Positions 18,208 through 26,621 of a DNA stretch of 64,000 nucleotides are shown piece by piece. Position numbers and translations under genes: made by a program. The notes under the pieces were generated by a model, which saw only the letters and a program-made list of their open reading frames with translations, was not told where the DNA came from and did not search any database. Origin of the DNA: Rhodanobacteraceae bacterium (lineage in GTDB: Bacteria; Pseudomonadota; Gammaproteobacteria; Xanthomonadales; Rhodanobacteraceae); the NCBI GenBank assembly GCA_016790075.1, contig JAEUPP010000006.1, positions 186,001 through 250,000 of the forward strand. The letters are read 5' to 3'. Numbering within the stretch: the first letter of the stretch is position 1; every line of letters starts with the position of its first letter.

Positions 18208-20434
18208 GAAGCTGTCGCGTATCGGCTGTTTGCTGTTAGGCGCATGGTTGGCATGTGTCACCTCTGCTTTCGCGAGCGACAACATCGCAGCTGACTGGAA
18301 CAGGCTGTTGGCCGAAGGAGATTCCGAAGCGATTTACACGACTTATCACCTCATCGAAGCGGTGCATGACGAAGCAGGCGCGATTGATGCGGCCCGCTGC
18401 CGTGAAAACGCCGATGCGATCGCCAAGGCGCTGGCTATCAATCCGGTTGGACTGGGGCTCTGGTACATGGCGCAGGACTGCGCGCGTGCAAGTGGTGATG
18501 AGATCCTTGCCCAGCAGCGCTCGGATCGCTTTGAGGCGTTGCTTCGGTATACTTTTCTGCATTACCGCGCGGGCCAGGACACGCCTATGCGCATAGTGTC
18601 TGTGCTTGACGTCGACGCCGTTGTGGCGGCGAGCGGCCAGACCTTGCTGTATTCGTTCTACCGGCCTTACACCGGTGGTCGCGAGTTGCCCTACACAGTG
18701 GGGCTATGGGACGAAAAGACACAGCGCGAAAGTGTGCTGGAGTTCGACTTCCTCGACACCGTTGTCAGCTTGCAGCGTGCTGCAGCAGCAGAATTTCCGA
18801 TGTTTCGCCGTGATTTTGTCCGAACGCTGGGAGAGAACGCGCAGAAAAGTTCGCCGGGCTCGGAGCTGGCTCTGCTGTATGAGTTTCAGAAGGTCCAGGG
18901 CGCCCAGGCGCTTGATGTGTTGCGGCGCCACGCACAGAGCGGTGGCTTTATGCCCGCAATGATGCTCGCGGTCTTCTGCGGCGAGAACCTCGAATTCGGT
19001 TGCCGCAACGAAGGTATTGATGCCTTGCTGCCATTCGCTGAAAAGCGCCATGCAGTTGCGCTGGCCACGCTGGCGTTTGTCTACGCCCGGCATAGCCAGA
19101 AGCCCGCTGACCTCAAGGCGGCGCGTGCCCTGATCGAGCAAGCGGATGTCCGCCTGGGTGATGCGCAGGGCAGTGCGACGTTTCTGAGCATGGGCGTGAA
19201 GTCCGGAGATCGCGAGCGCCTTGCCGGACTGGTCGAAAAACCGCTGCTGAAAGCAGCGAAGGGCGGCGATCCGCTTGCCGGTGCACTGTACGCTGCAGCG
19301 CGGATTGTGCAGCTTGACAAGGTTCCGCGCGGGGCTGAGCGCGGCTATATCGAGGCCGCCGCCGCCGCGGGTATTCCGCGGGCGCAGCATTGGCTAGCAG
19401 CGATTTATCTGGCAGAAGAGAAAACCGAGCAGGCTTTGCCGTGGATGCATGCAGCAGCGCAAGCCGGTGTCGCTCAAGCGCAAAACTGGCTTGGTCTTGC
19501 CTACTACGGCGGTGAGTCCGGTCTTGCTGCTGATCGTTCGGTCGGGCTGGAATGGCTCAAGAAAGCAGGTCACGGTGGTATCGCCAGTGCCAGCGCTATT
19601 GTTGGTAGGCATTATCTGGGCGAATCCGACGAGCTCGCGAACCTCAAGCGTGCGCAGGGCTGGTTGCAGAGTGCGGCGCGCGGCGACGATGTAAGTGCAG
19701 CCGTACAGCTTGGCATGTTGTACGAGCGTGACATCGCCGGTATTGGTTCGCCGGCTCACGCGGCAAAGGTCTATGAAGCGGTTATCGCCAGGCATGACAA
19801 TGTGGACGCCCGGCGGCAGCTCGCAAACCTGTTGCTGGCCGGCGACGGCGTCAAAGCCGATGTGGCGCGTGCCGTGACGCTGCTGCAGCAGGGGGCCCAG
19901 GCGGGTGACGCCGAATCTCAGGCGGCGCTCGGTACTCATCTGCTGCATGCGAAGGATGCAGCGGACCGTCGCGTGGAAGGGCTGGACTGGGTGCGCAAGG
20001 CGGCGGCGGCCGGCAATCGCGAAGCTCGCCTGTCGCTGGCGAGCGCGCTTTGGCATGGCCGTGCCGGTGCGCCGGAGCACGCCGCAGCGCGTGAAATATG
20101 GCAAGCCCTGATCAGCGAGGACGTGACGCTGGCGCGCAACGAATTCGCCTGGGCGGTTTGCACGCCCACGGATGCGGGCCTGCTTGACGCCAAGGCGGGG
20201 ATCGCGGCGACACAGGAACAGGCCACGGGCGACAAGGCCTTCTTCGTGATCGTCGATACGCTTGCCGCTTGCCAGGCGGCGGCCGGCGACTACGCTGCCG
20301 CGGCGAAGACACAGGAGCGCGCGATCGCGCTGGTGGAAACAAAGCCTTCAGCAAGCGCGGCGACGCTGGAGGGAATGCGTGCACGGCTTGCGCGCTACCG
20401 CAACGGCGAGCGTGCCGTGGAAGCACCGCCGTGA
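18200..20434 (+). CDS. Secreted Sel1-repeat protein
   Basis: 744 residues with a signal peptide (MIEKLSRIGCLLLGAWLACVTSAFAS). From about residue 390 to 640 there are Sel1-type helical repeats of about 35 residues, recognisable by AGxxxAQxxLGxxY and WLxxAAxxG patterns. The N-terminal half is also helical but does not show clear repeats. Such solenoids bind other proteins; the partner is unknown. The start at 18200 overlaps the end of the transglutaminase-like gene and has AAGGGGCG upstream, so the two are probably coupled. With the two genes before it, it may form a cell-envelope module. Confidence 0.85.
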   Translation: MIEKLSRIGCLLLGAWLACVTSAFASDNIAADWNRLLAEGDSEAIYTTYHLIEAVHDEAGAIDAARCRENADAIAKALAINPVGLGLWYMAQDCARASGDEILAQQRSDRFEALLRYTFLHYRAGQDTPMRIVSVLDVDAVVAASGQTLLYSFYRPYTGGRELPYTVGLWDEKTQRESVLEFDFLDTVVSLQRAAAAEFPMFRRDFVRTLGENAQKSSPGSELALLYEFQKVQGAQALDVLRRHAQSGGFMPAMMLAVFCGENLEFGCRNEGIDALLPFAEKRHAVALATLAFVYARHSQKPADLKAARALIEQADVRLGDAQGSATFLSMGVKSGDRERLAGLVEKPLLKAAKGGDPLAGALYAAARIVQLDKVPRGAERGYIEAAAAAGIPRAQHWLAAIYLAEEKTEQALPWMHAAAQAGVAQAQNWLGLAYYGGESGLAADRSVGLEWLKKAGHGGIASASAIVGRHYLGESDELANLKRAQGWLQSAARGDDVSAAVQLGMLYERDIAGIGSPAHAAKVYEAVIARHDNVDARRQLANLLLAGDGVKADVARAVTLLQQGAQAGDAESQAALGTHLLHAKDAADRRVEGLDWVRKAAAAGNREARLSLASALWHGRAGAPEHAAAREIWQALISEDVTLARNEFAWAVCTPTDAGLLDAKAGIAATQEQATGDKAFFVIVDTLAACQAAAGDYAAAAKTQERAIALVETKPSASAATLEGMRARLARYRNGERAVEAPP

Positions 20435-20452
20435 ATGGCAAATGGTGCCTGG

Positions 20453-20971
20453 TTAACCGCGGCGGCGCTGGGCCTGCTCCCGTTGGCGGCTATGCCAGCG
20501 GCTCCAGTAAATATCCGCACGCAGGAAGCTGGTGAAGTCTGCGTAGCGTTCGGTAGGCCGTGACGATTCACTGGGATAGATCAGGGGCTGTGGTGACCAG
20601 AACTGCAGCGGATAGGCGTCATCGCCACTTGCTGTCTGGCTGGTGTCCAGGCACCAGTAGTTGTCGTCGTGGTCGGTCGTAATGATGACCAGGCCACGGG
20701 GCAGGCGCCGGGTGCGCCGGCGGCGGCGCCAATGGCTGTTGATGCGGATGATATGCAGCGGCGATTCGTAGTTGGCGCCTAGACTTGCGAAACGCGGGCC
20801 GAAGTAACGGCTGCCGCGGGCCAGCGCAATCAGCGGGCGCGGCAAGCGGATGCCGAAATGGGTCTCGATGCGGGACAGGCTGCCCGCTGTGGGTTTGGGG
20901 CAGGCATAGGCGGAGCTGCCCGCGTTGAGCTCGTTGTATCGCGCGATGAGCTGAAATAAATCAATATCCAC
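20453..20971 (-). CDS. SMI1/KNR4 (SUKH-1) family protein
   Basis: 172 residues. The segment LSRIETHFGIRLPRPLIALARGSRYFGP is the start of a SUKH domain, and IIRINSHW, GLVIITTDHDDNYWCLDTS and YPLQFWSPQP match its later strands. SUKH proteins often serve as immunity proteins against toxins or as single-domain cell proteins of unknown role. No toxin gene is next to it. A run of Arg (RRRRRTRR) at about 82-89 is unusual. It lies downstream of the Ro60 gene on the same strand, beyond a terminator-like hairpin. Confidence 0.72.
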   Translation of the reverse strand: MDIDLFQLIARYNELNAGSSAYACPKPTAGSLSRIETHFGIRLPRPLIALARGSRYFGPRFASLGANYESPLHIIRINSHWRRRRRTRRLPRGLVIITTDHDDNYWCLDTSQTASGDDAYPLQFWSPQPLIYPSESSRPTERYADFTSFLRADIYWSRWHSRQREQAQRRRG

Positions 20972-20983
20972 TTTTTGATTTCC

Positions 20984-21025
20984 AGAAAACAGCAGCCGCG
21001 ACAGTTTTCTGCCGCGGCGGCTGCT
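20984..21025 (-). terminator. Intrinsic terminator of the Ro60 gene
   Basis: On the minus strand AGCAGCCGC (21025-21017) pairs with GCGGCTGCT (20999-20991) and is followed by GTTTTCT (20990-20984). The hairpin starts at the last base of the Ro60 stop codon. The loop holds AGAAAAC, which is itself complementary to the GTTTTCT tail, so two folds compete. Confidence 0.65.
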
Positions 21026-22569
21026 TACGCTTCAATGGCCTCGATCCGTTCGATCCAGTCCTGCGCGCCGGTTGCGGCGCTGGCAAGCAAGTCGAACACG
21101 GCGTCGCTGAAACCGCCGACATGCAGTACCTGATCACCGGCCTTGGTCTGGCTGGTCATATAGGGCTGCAGGTCGATGCAGATCAGCCGTGCACGCGGGT
21201 TGCGGGCGCGCAGCTCTGCCCATTCGCGCATCGTTGCCGTTGTCGCGCCGTATTGCGTATCGCACCACGACTCATTGTCGGAAACGATCAGCAAGGTGTC
21301 GACCCGGGCGCGCTTACGGTTGAGCTTCTTCAGCGGCGCGCTGATTGCCGTGCCGCCGCCGCAGAGCGCCGCCAGACGCTGCGCCTGAGTGATGATGCTG
21401 TCGCGCGGGTTGGACACCTGCTCGTGCACCTGCGTATCGAACGGCAGCACACGTGCAGCCGGGTTCTTGCGCTGGATGCACGCCGCGATCAGGGCCGCGA
21501 CATCGACGCAGCGCACTGCCGAGGTCGCGCCATTGCGGTAACCCGTAACCGGCGAGGCCATGGATCCCGACACATCGACCGCGACCACGACCTCGCCGGG
21601 CAGGCATGGCACGTTGTCGGTGGCGATTTCCATTGCATCCTGCAGCGCGTCGCGGATCGCCCGGGGCAACTCGTCATTCGTCGCGCTCCAGGCGGCGAGC
21701 AACTGGTAGGGCAAGGCGCGTGCCATGCGGATCTGCGCCGGATCACACAGCTTTGCTGCAAGCTGGCTGGTCAGCATCGCGTCCTCGAATACGCCGTTGC
21801 GCTGCAAGGTGTTGAGGTTCATGCGCAGCGTCTGCCAGGACAGGCGTGGTGCGATGCTCTTCCACTCGCGTTTGCTCAGCGACGCGGTCAGATACTGGAA
21901 ATGCATGTCGGGCACGCTGTCGACGACCTCGCCGCGCTTGAACGCCTCGAACTCCTGCAGTACCTGCGGCAGCTGTTCGGGCGCATACGGCTTGCCGAGC
22001 AACCAGGCATACAACGCTTCGCGCTGCGCGTCCTGCGGCTTCGGATGAACCATGCGCACGATGTCGGCAAGCGATGGGTGCTGCCCGACCGCGGCGTTCA
22101 ACAGTTGTTCGACGTTGGCGCGCTCCAGCCACTGCTGTACCAGCCGCTTGGGTCGCGTACCCAGTGATTTGCGGCCTACCGCGCCGCTGCGCAGGATCTG
22201 CACGAAATTCCGCAGCATGCGGCCGTTGTCGACGATGCGATCGAACACACGTGCACAGGTCGCGCCGTCCTGCTGGGCGAGCCAGGCGAGCAACAGGGCC
22301 GGCATGTCCTTCATATGGCCACAGCGGCGCGCATAGACGGCGGTCTTGGCGACGAAGGTTGTGGGCACCTGTGCGCACAGGGCAAGCACCTGCTTGAGCT
22401 GCGCTGTCGCGTCGGCGTAGTAGACGTCGTTCAGGCAGCCGGTCGCCGCGTACAGGGCAAGCGCTTCCTTGGGGCTGCGGGTATAGGCGAGACCACCCGC
22501 CTCGTTGCGGGTATCGGCGGCGGGCAAGGCGGCGCCGCGGCGGCTGGTGAAGAGCTGGATGTTGGCCAT
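21025..22569 (-). CDS. rsr: Ro60-like TROVE domain RNA-binding protein
   Basis: 514 residues, the length of bacterial Ro (Rsr) proteins. A HEAT-repeat TROVE ring fills about 15-320 (KEALALYAATGCLNDVYYAD, AVYARRCGHMKDMPALLLAWLA, FVQILRSGAVGRKSLG). A von Willebrand A domain follows with an intact metal site DVSGS at 332-336. Ro rings bind misfolded RNA and non-coding Y RNAs, and help exonucleases such as PNPase in RNA decay and stress recovery. The start at 22569 is the first ATG giving the usual N-terminus, with GGAG-type sequence upstream. No rtcBA genes, its common partners, are near. A structured stretch upstream could be its RNA. Confidence 0.93.
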   Translation of the reverse strand: MANIQLFTSRRGAALPAADTRNEAGGLAYTRSPKEALALYAATGCLNDVYYADATAQLKQVLALCAQVPTTFVAKTAVYARRCGHMKDMPALLLAWLAQQDGATCARVFDRIVDNGRMLRNFVQILRSGAVGRKSLGTRPKRLVQQWLERANVEQLLNAAVGQHPSLADIVRMVHPKPQDAQREALYAWLLGKPYAPEQLPQVLQEFEAFKRGEVVDSVPDMHFQYLTASLSKREWKSIAPRLSWQTLRMNLNTLQRNGVFEDAMLTSQLAAKLCDPAQIRMARALPYQLLAAWSATNDELPRAIRDALQDAMEIATDNVPCLPGEVVVAVDVSGSMASPVTGYRNGATSAVRCVDVAALIAACIQRKNPAARVLPFDTQVHEQVSNPRDSIITQAQRLAALCGGGTAISAPLKKLNRKRARVDTLLIVSDNESWCDTQYGATTATMREWAELRARNPRARLICIDLQPYMTSQTKAGDQVLHVGGFSDAVFDLLASAATGAQDWIERIEAIEA

Positions 22570-22892
22570 GTGCTTTCTCCGTTGTGGCGGAGGGGAGCAT
22601 GGCAATCGCTGTGCCAATTGCGGGTTTCTGCTTAAAATCGTTTTAATTCAGCGAGTTGTTATGATTCTGCGTGTTTTTCTGGCGTCAGTGAATCTCCTGA
22701 CTTATATCTGTATCTACTAAATTTATCTCCACGGATATCGCCGTGGGCCTGGTGCAAGGGTGCGATCAGGCACGGAAAGTCGTGCGGGCGCAGCCCCGCT
22801 ATAGCCCTGGTCCGGGGTGTGGCAGCAAGGAGCGTTCGGCGCCCGCGTTTATGACTCAGATGGCGTTCCAGCACCAAGCGCCAGCATCGCGC
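22570..22892. other. Hairpin-rich intergenic region upstream of the Ro60 gene
   Basis: 323 bases between the Ro60 start and the end of the next minus-strand gene. It has two unlike halves. The part nearest the gene (about 22625-22730) is AT-rich and probably carries the Ro60 promoter. The part from 22731 to about 22840 is GC-rich and full of inverted repeats (see the ncRNA candidate). No protein-coding frame is credible. Confidence 0.6.
22731..22840. ncRNA. Candidate structured RNA, possibly a Ro-associated RNA
   Basis: Four or more short perfect stems follow one another: CCACGG/CCGTGG (22731-22748), GCCTG/CAGGC (22747-22771), GCACG/CGTGC (22770-22785), and GCGGG/CCCGC (22784-22799), then CCC-TGGTCC-GGGG (about 22805-22817). 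Some stems share bases and are alternatives. Y RNA genes of bacteria often lie just upstream of the Ro gene, as this does. I do not see the conserved Ro-binding motif or a tRNA-like T-loop, and the strand is undecided, so this is a lead and not an identification. Confidence 0.3.
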
Positions 22893-23819
22893 TCACATCT
22901 TCATGCTGAAATGCGACAGATCGCCGAGCAGCAGACCGTCGAGCAGCAATTGTGCGATGAGCGCGAGCAGGCTGAGGACGAGCGCATTCTCGAAGCGGCG
23001 GATCGTCGCACACAGCAGGGCATTGATCGTTACGTAGACACAGAACGCCCCCAACCAGGCAGGCGTATTACCGCCAGCCAGGGCGAGGGCCGGCAGCGCC
23101 AGCTGCAGCGCCGGGAGCAATGCCCCAAACGCCACGCTGCGAATCTGCACCTGCCAATGCCGCACTGCCAGCAGCCCTAATCCCAGCAGCAGCCAGCCGC
23201 AGGTCACGAGCAGACGGGCGACGCGCCACGCCGGCAGGTGATCGCGGTGCACGAAGTAGTTCGATCCGAACACGTACAGTGCATAGAGCACCAACAGGCC
23301 GAGCCCCGCCAGCAGCAGCGGTAACCGCAGAACCTCAATTCCGTCGCTGTCCTCGGAAGACCGTGCTTCATGCACGCAAGCATGCAGGCGCGCCGCAACC
23401 ACCAGATGCGCGAACGGGATCAATGCCGGCGAGGCCCAGCGCAGATTGCCCAGGTGGCCATACCAGCGAGAAAACTCGTCATGCTGGATATGTGGACGCA
23501 GCAGAGTCATCGTCCATGCGGTGACCAGCAACAGCACACCCAGCAGCGCGCCGCTCCAGGCGAGGCGATTGCGCGCCAGCCCGAAGGTGGCGGGATCTGC
23601 CAGATAGCGCTGACTCAGGTGCAGACCGGCGGCGAGTGCGATCCAGCTGAGCAGCGCGGTCAGTGGTTCCGGAAGCCGGTAGTACATCGCCGTGAGCGGC
23701 AAATCGAACCGGATCAGCTCAGGTACGGTCATCAAAAAGTAGAACGTGCTGAGGATGAATAACGGCGCGCCGATCAGCAGCAGTTCGACCACGAACAAGG
23801 GGCGTGCCCATCCACGCAT
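22893..23819 (-). CDS. Integral membrane protein of unknown function
   Basis: 308 residues with about eight hydrophobic segments. Recognisable stretches are LLRPHIQHDEFSRWYGHLGNLRWASPALIPFAHLVVAARLH in the middle and ALLCATIRRFENALVLSLLALIAQ near the end. I do not recognise the family. The frame keeps coding character throughout, with hydrophobic helices separated by short polar loops. It is followed on the same strand by the structured intergenic region and the Ro60 gene, but a 323-base gap makes co-transcription uncertain. Confidence 0.65.
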   Translation of the reverse strand: MRGWARPLFVVELLLIGAPLFILSTFYFLMTVPELIRFDLPLTAMYYRLPEPLTALLSWIALAAGLHLSQRYLADPATFGLARNRLAWSGALLGVLLLVTAWTMTLLRPHIQHDEFSRWYGHLGNLRWASPALIPFAHLVVAARLHACVHEARSSEDSDGIEVLRLPLLLAGLGLLVLYALYVFGSNYFVHRDHLPAWRVARLLVTCGWLLLGLGLLAVRHWQVQIRSVAFGALLPALQLALPALALAGGNTPAWLGAFCVYVTINALLCATIRRFENALVLSLLALIAQLLLDGLLLGDLSHFSMKM

Positions 23820-24415
23820 TCGGTTCTGCCTTCTGTTGGTGAACGATGCGGTGGCCGATGCACTTCAACGGCCTGCTGCTGAGTACGGCAATCTATCACC
23901 CACGCCGCTGGGCGTAGGCGTATCGTGGTCGATTGTCCGGATCTGAGGGCTGCCGGCCCCTTTGGAACCGGTTTGGTGGATGCGAGTGATGCCAGCGGAG
24001 TGATCAGCCCGACAACGTGAGTTGGCGTGTCGAGGCGACTTGCAGCCTCGTGTTGGCGCAGTCGACGGCGGCCGACGTTTCGTGCGTTGGCAGGTGCGAT
24101 GCTGGACGTGGACATCCTTGGCGAACGGCGGCAGCCCTGCGCTGGGCGCTGCAATCACAGTGTTGGCTGCGGGGCCTCTCGGCAACTGACCGCGCCGCAA
24201 ACTGTTGCGATCCTGCAACAGTGGTGGCCGGAGCGGCTTCCCGCATGGCACGGGTTGCCTGGGTCTGGCGATGCCGGCTGCCATGGGCGGTTTGTGCTGG
24301 CGAGAGGTCGAGGCGGCGGCCGGACTTCTGGCCTATAATCCGCGGCCCGCGACCGCCTGCCGGTCGCCCCGCGGCTTGCGGCCGCGTACCGGATTCAATC
24401 CCCACGGAGTCATCC
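23820..24415. other. Intergenic stretch before the aldolase gene
   Basis: About 600 bases with no credible gene; the overlapping open frames on both strands lack domains and ribosome binding sites. The right end holds the aldolase promoter and leader. I see no repeats or RNA genes. Confidence 0.5.
24334..24339 (+). promoter_or_regulatory. Likely -10 box of the aldolase promoter
   Basis: TATAAT is an exact -10 consensus 76 bases before the aldolase ATG and stands out in GC-rich DNA. No good -35 box is seen 16-18 bases upstream. The leader would be about 70 bases. Confidence 0.4.
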
Positions 24416-25426
24416 ATGAGCATCGAACAGCTGGAAAGCATTGCCCAGGCGATGGTCGCCCCGGGTAAGGGCATCATCGCGATCGACGAGTCAAACACCA
24501 CGATCAAGAAGCGTTTCGACGGCGTCGGCATCGAATGTACGGAAGAGAATCGCCGGGCCTACCGCGAAATGCTGCTGACCGCGCCGAATCTGTCCGATCA
24601 CATCGCCGGTGCGATCCTCTATGACGAAACGCTGCGCCAGGCCAGCAGGGCCGGTGTGCCGTTCACGAAGATCATGCTCGACAACGGCATTTTGCCGGGC
24701 ATCAAGGTCGACAAGGGCCCGCAGCCGCTGGCTGGCTTTCCGGGCGAGCTCGTGACCGAAGGTCTGGACGGCCTGCGTGACCGCCTCAAGGAGTACGCCA
24801 GCCTCGGTGCCAAGTTCGCCAAGTGGCGCGCGGTGATCACGATTGGCGACGACATGCCGAGCTCGACCTGCATCGAAGCCAACTGCCATGCCCTCGCCCG
24901 TTATGCCGCGCTGTGCCAGGAAGCGGGCATCGTGCCGATGGTCGAGCCGGAAGTGCTCATGGACGGATCGCACGACCTTGATGTCTGCTATGACGTGACC
25001 GAAGTGACGCTGCGCTCGCTGTTCGCCTCGCTGTACGAGCAGAACGTGATGCTCGAAGGCACGATACTGAAAGCCAGCATGGTGGTCTCGGGCAAGGATT
25101 GCCCGGAACAGGCCAGCGTCGACGAAGTCGCCGAGGCGACCGTGCGTTGCCTCAAGGCCAGCGTGCCGGCTTCGCTGCCGGGCATCGTATTCCTCTCCGG
25201 CGGCCAGTCCGATGAAGCAGCGACGGCGCACCTCAATGCCATGAACCAGATGGGCCCGCATCCCTGGCCGCTGAGTTTCTCCTACGGCCGCGCGATGCAG
25301 TCAGCCGCGCTGAAGCTCTGGTCCAAGGACATGGAAAAGAACTTTGCCGATGCGCAGAAGACCGTCGCGCAGCGCGCCCGGGAAAATGGCCTCGCGGCTT
25401 TGGGGCAGTGGAAGAAATCGGCCTGA
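24416..25426 (+). CDS. Class I fructose-bisphosphate aldolase
   Basis: 336 residues of the animal-like class I aldolase family. IIAIDESNTTIKKRF near 20-35 and VPMVEPEVLMDG near 180 are hallmark stretches. The Schiff-base lysine is Lys219 in GTILKASMV, matching Lys229 of the muscle enzyme. FLSGGQSDEAAT near 263 binds phosphate. It splits fructose 1,6-bisphosphate into dihydroxyacetone phosphate and glyceraldehyde 3-phosphate in the cytoplasm without a metal ion. The start at 24416 has GGAG 8 bases upstream; a longer frame runs through non-coding leader. It is a single-gene unit with its own terminator. Confidence 0.97.
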   Translation: MSIEQLESIAQAMVAPGKGIIAIDESNTTIKKRFDGVGIECTEENRRAYREMLLTAPNLSDHIAGAILYDETLRQASRAGVPFTKIMLDNGILPGIKVDKGPQPLAGFPGELVTEGLDGLRDRLKEYASLGAKFAKWRAVITIGDDMPSSTCIEANCHALARYAALCQEAGIVPMVEPEVLMDGSHDLDVCYDVTEVTLRSLFASLYEQNVMLEGTILKASMVVSGKDCPEQASVDEVAEATVRCLKASVPASLPGIVFLSGGQSDEAATAHLNAMNQMGPHPWPLSFSYGRAMQSAALKLWSKDMEKNFADAQKTVAQRARENGLAALGQWKKSA

Positions 25427-25445
25427 TCGCCCGTCCAGCTGTGAA

Positions 25446-25480
25446 TGCAGAAACGCCGGCCTGGTGCCGGCGTTTTTGCA
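25446..25480 (+). terminator. Strong intrinsic terminator after the aldolase
   Basis: A 15-bp stem with one G-T pair joins 25446-25460 and 25466-25480 around the loop CTGGT. The core AACGCCGGC/GCCGGCGTT is perfect and runs into TTTTT (25473-25477). It starts 19 bases past the stop codon. Confidence 0.92.
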
Positions 25481-25609
25481 TTGTGCCAGGGCTGGTGCTG
25501 AGTACCGTCGTCGCTCCCGGTCCGAGTCATCGGATCGGCACGGAGTTGGGTTACCTGAAATAAGTGAATTTGGGGAAATGGATAAACATTGCAGGTGCTG
25601 CTGGTCGTT

Positions 25610-26137
25610 TCAGGCGGCCAATGCACTGCGATAGGCATCCAGCGCCCGATTGCCGAAACAGCAGAATACGATCCGGGTGAGTGAGCCGGGTTCTTCGGCA
25701 AACGCGCGCACTTCGGTGACCGCTATGGCGACGGCTTCGGTGAAGGGATAGCCGAACACTCCACAGCTGATGGCCGGGAACGCAATGCTGCTCAGCTCCT
25801 GATCGCGGGCAAGGGTGAGACAGCGCCGATAGCATGACGCCAGCAGCGCGGGCTCACCTTTGTGGCCGCCATGCCAGACCGGCCCTACGGTGTGGATCAC
25901 ATAGCGGGCGGGCAGACGATGCCCGCCGGTGATGACAGCCTCGCCCGTAGGGCAGCGCACACGCGGACGCAGCATGGGGATGGCGCGGCATTCGTCCATA
26001 AGCCCGGGCCCGGCGGCGCGATGGATGGCGCCGTCGACACCGCCGCCGCCGGAAAGACTTTCACTGGCCGCATTCACGATGGCGTCCAGAGCCAGGGTCG
26101 TGATATCGGCTTCGATGGCTTCGAGGGTGAGCGGCAT
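25610..26137 (-). CDS. Macrodomain protein, O-acetyl-ADP-ribose deacetylase type
   Basis: 175 residues, a single macrodomain like YmdB. DAIVNAASESLSGGGGVDGAIHRAAG at 18-43 carries the ADP-ribose-binding Asn and the Gly-rich loop with the catalytic Asp; SIAFPAISCGVFGYP near 120-134 is the second phosphate loop. Such enzymes remove acetyl groups from O-acetyl-ADP-ribose or ADP-ribose from proteins, and YmdB also affects RNase III. It stands alone. Its start region is divergent from the RND genes, separated by about 480 bases. Confidence 0.93.
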   Translation of the reverse strand: MPLTLEAIEADITTLALDAIVNAASESLSGGGGVDGAIHRAAGPGLMDECRAIPMLRPRVRCPTGEAVITGGHRLPARYVIHTVGPVWHGGHKGEPALLASCYRRCLTLARDQELSSIAFPAISCGVFGYPFTEAVAIAVTEVRAFAEEPGSLTRIVFCCFGNRALDAYRSALAA

Positions 26138-26621
26138 GGGCGTATCCTGAGGCTATTCGGTTGTTTGGATTTCCGCGGCGGACCGCTCCGGGCCTTGCAC
26201 GCCTTTCCATGTCCGCCGACTGGACCTTAGTCTAGTGGCGGCTCAACGTGCAGAACTGCTGTACCGAGTCCGCCAACCAGATCGGCCCCCTGCTTCCCGC
26301 ATCGCAGCTGCTTGGTACTGTGGCGGCGGCACACACTGGACAGCGAGGGTTTCGGTCGGGCTGGCGCAATCGCCCTTTCCCTCCGGGGGGGCGCGAGGCG
26401 ATGATCCCTGCCCGGGCGCGGTCCAATGGCTGCCGTACTGGCGCGGGTCTTCCCGGATGGCGCAGGAATACACGCCGGATTGCCGATTCGCTCGCATGAC
26501 CGTCGCTGGCGTAGGATGATCGGTGTTCGCGGGTCTTCGCCATACGGTAGAACTGCACTGCTCGACACGGCCAGCGCCCGCCGTGCGTGTCATTGGCCAG
26601 CGGCGGACAAGGAAGCCGACA
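26138..26621. other. Divergent intergenic region, macrodomain / RND genes
   Basis: 484 bases without a supported gene. It must hold the promoters of both neighbours. Runs of Gs near 26387-26393 and several small palindromes are present, but no operator or -10/-35 pair that I can defend. Confidence 0.4.

Noticed and set aside
22771..22790. GGAAAGTC-like motif reminiscent of RNase P RNA
   Set aside because: The rest of the RNase P core is absent; the match is short and within ordinary hairpins.
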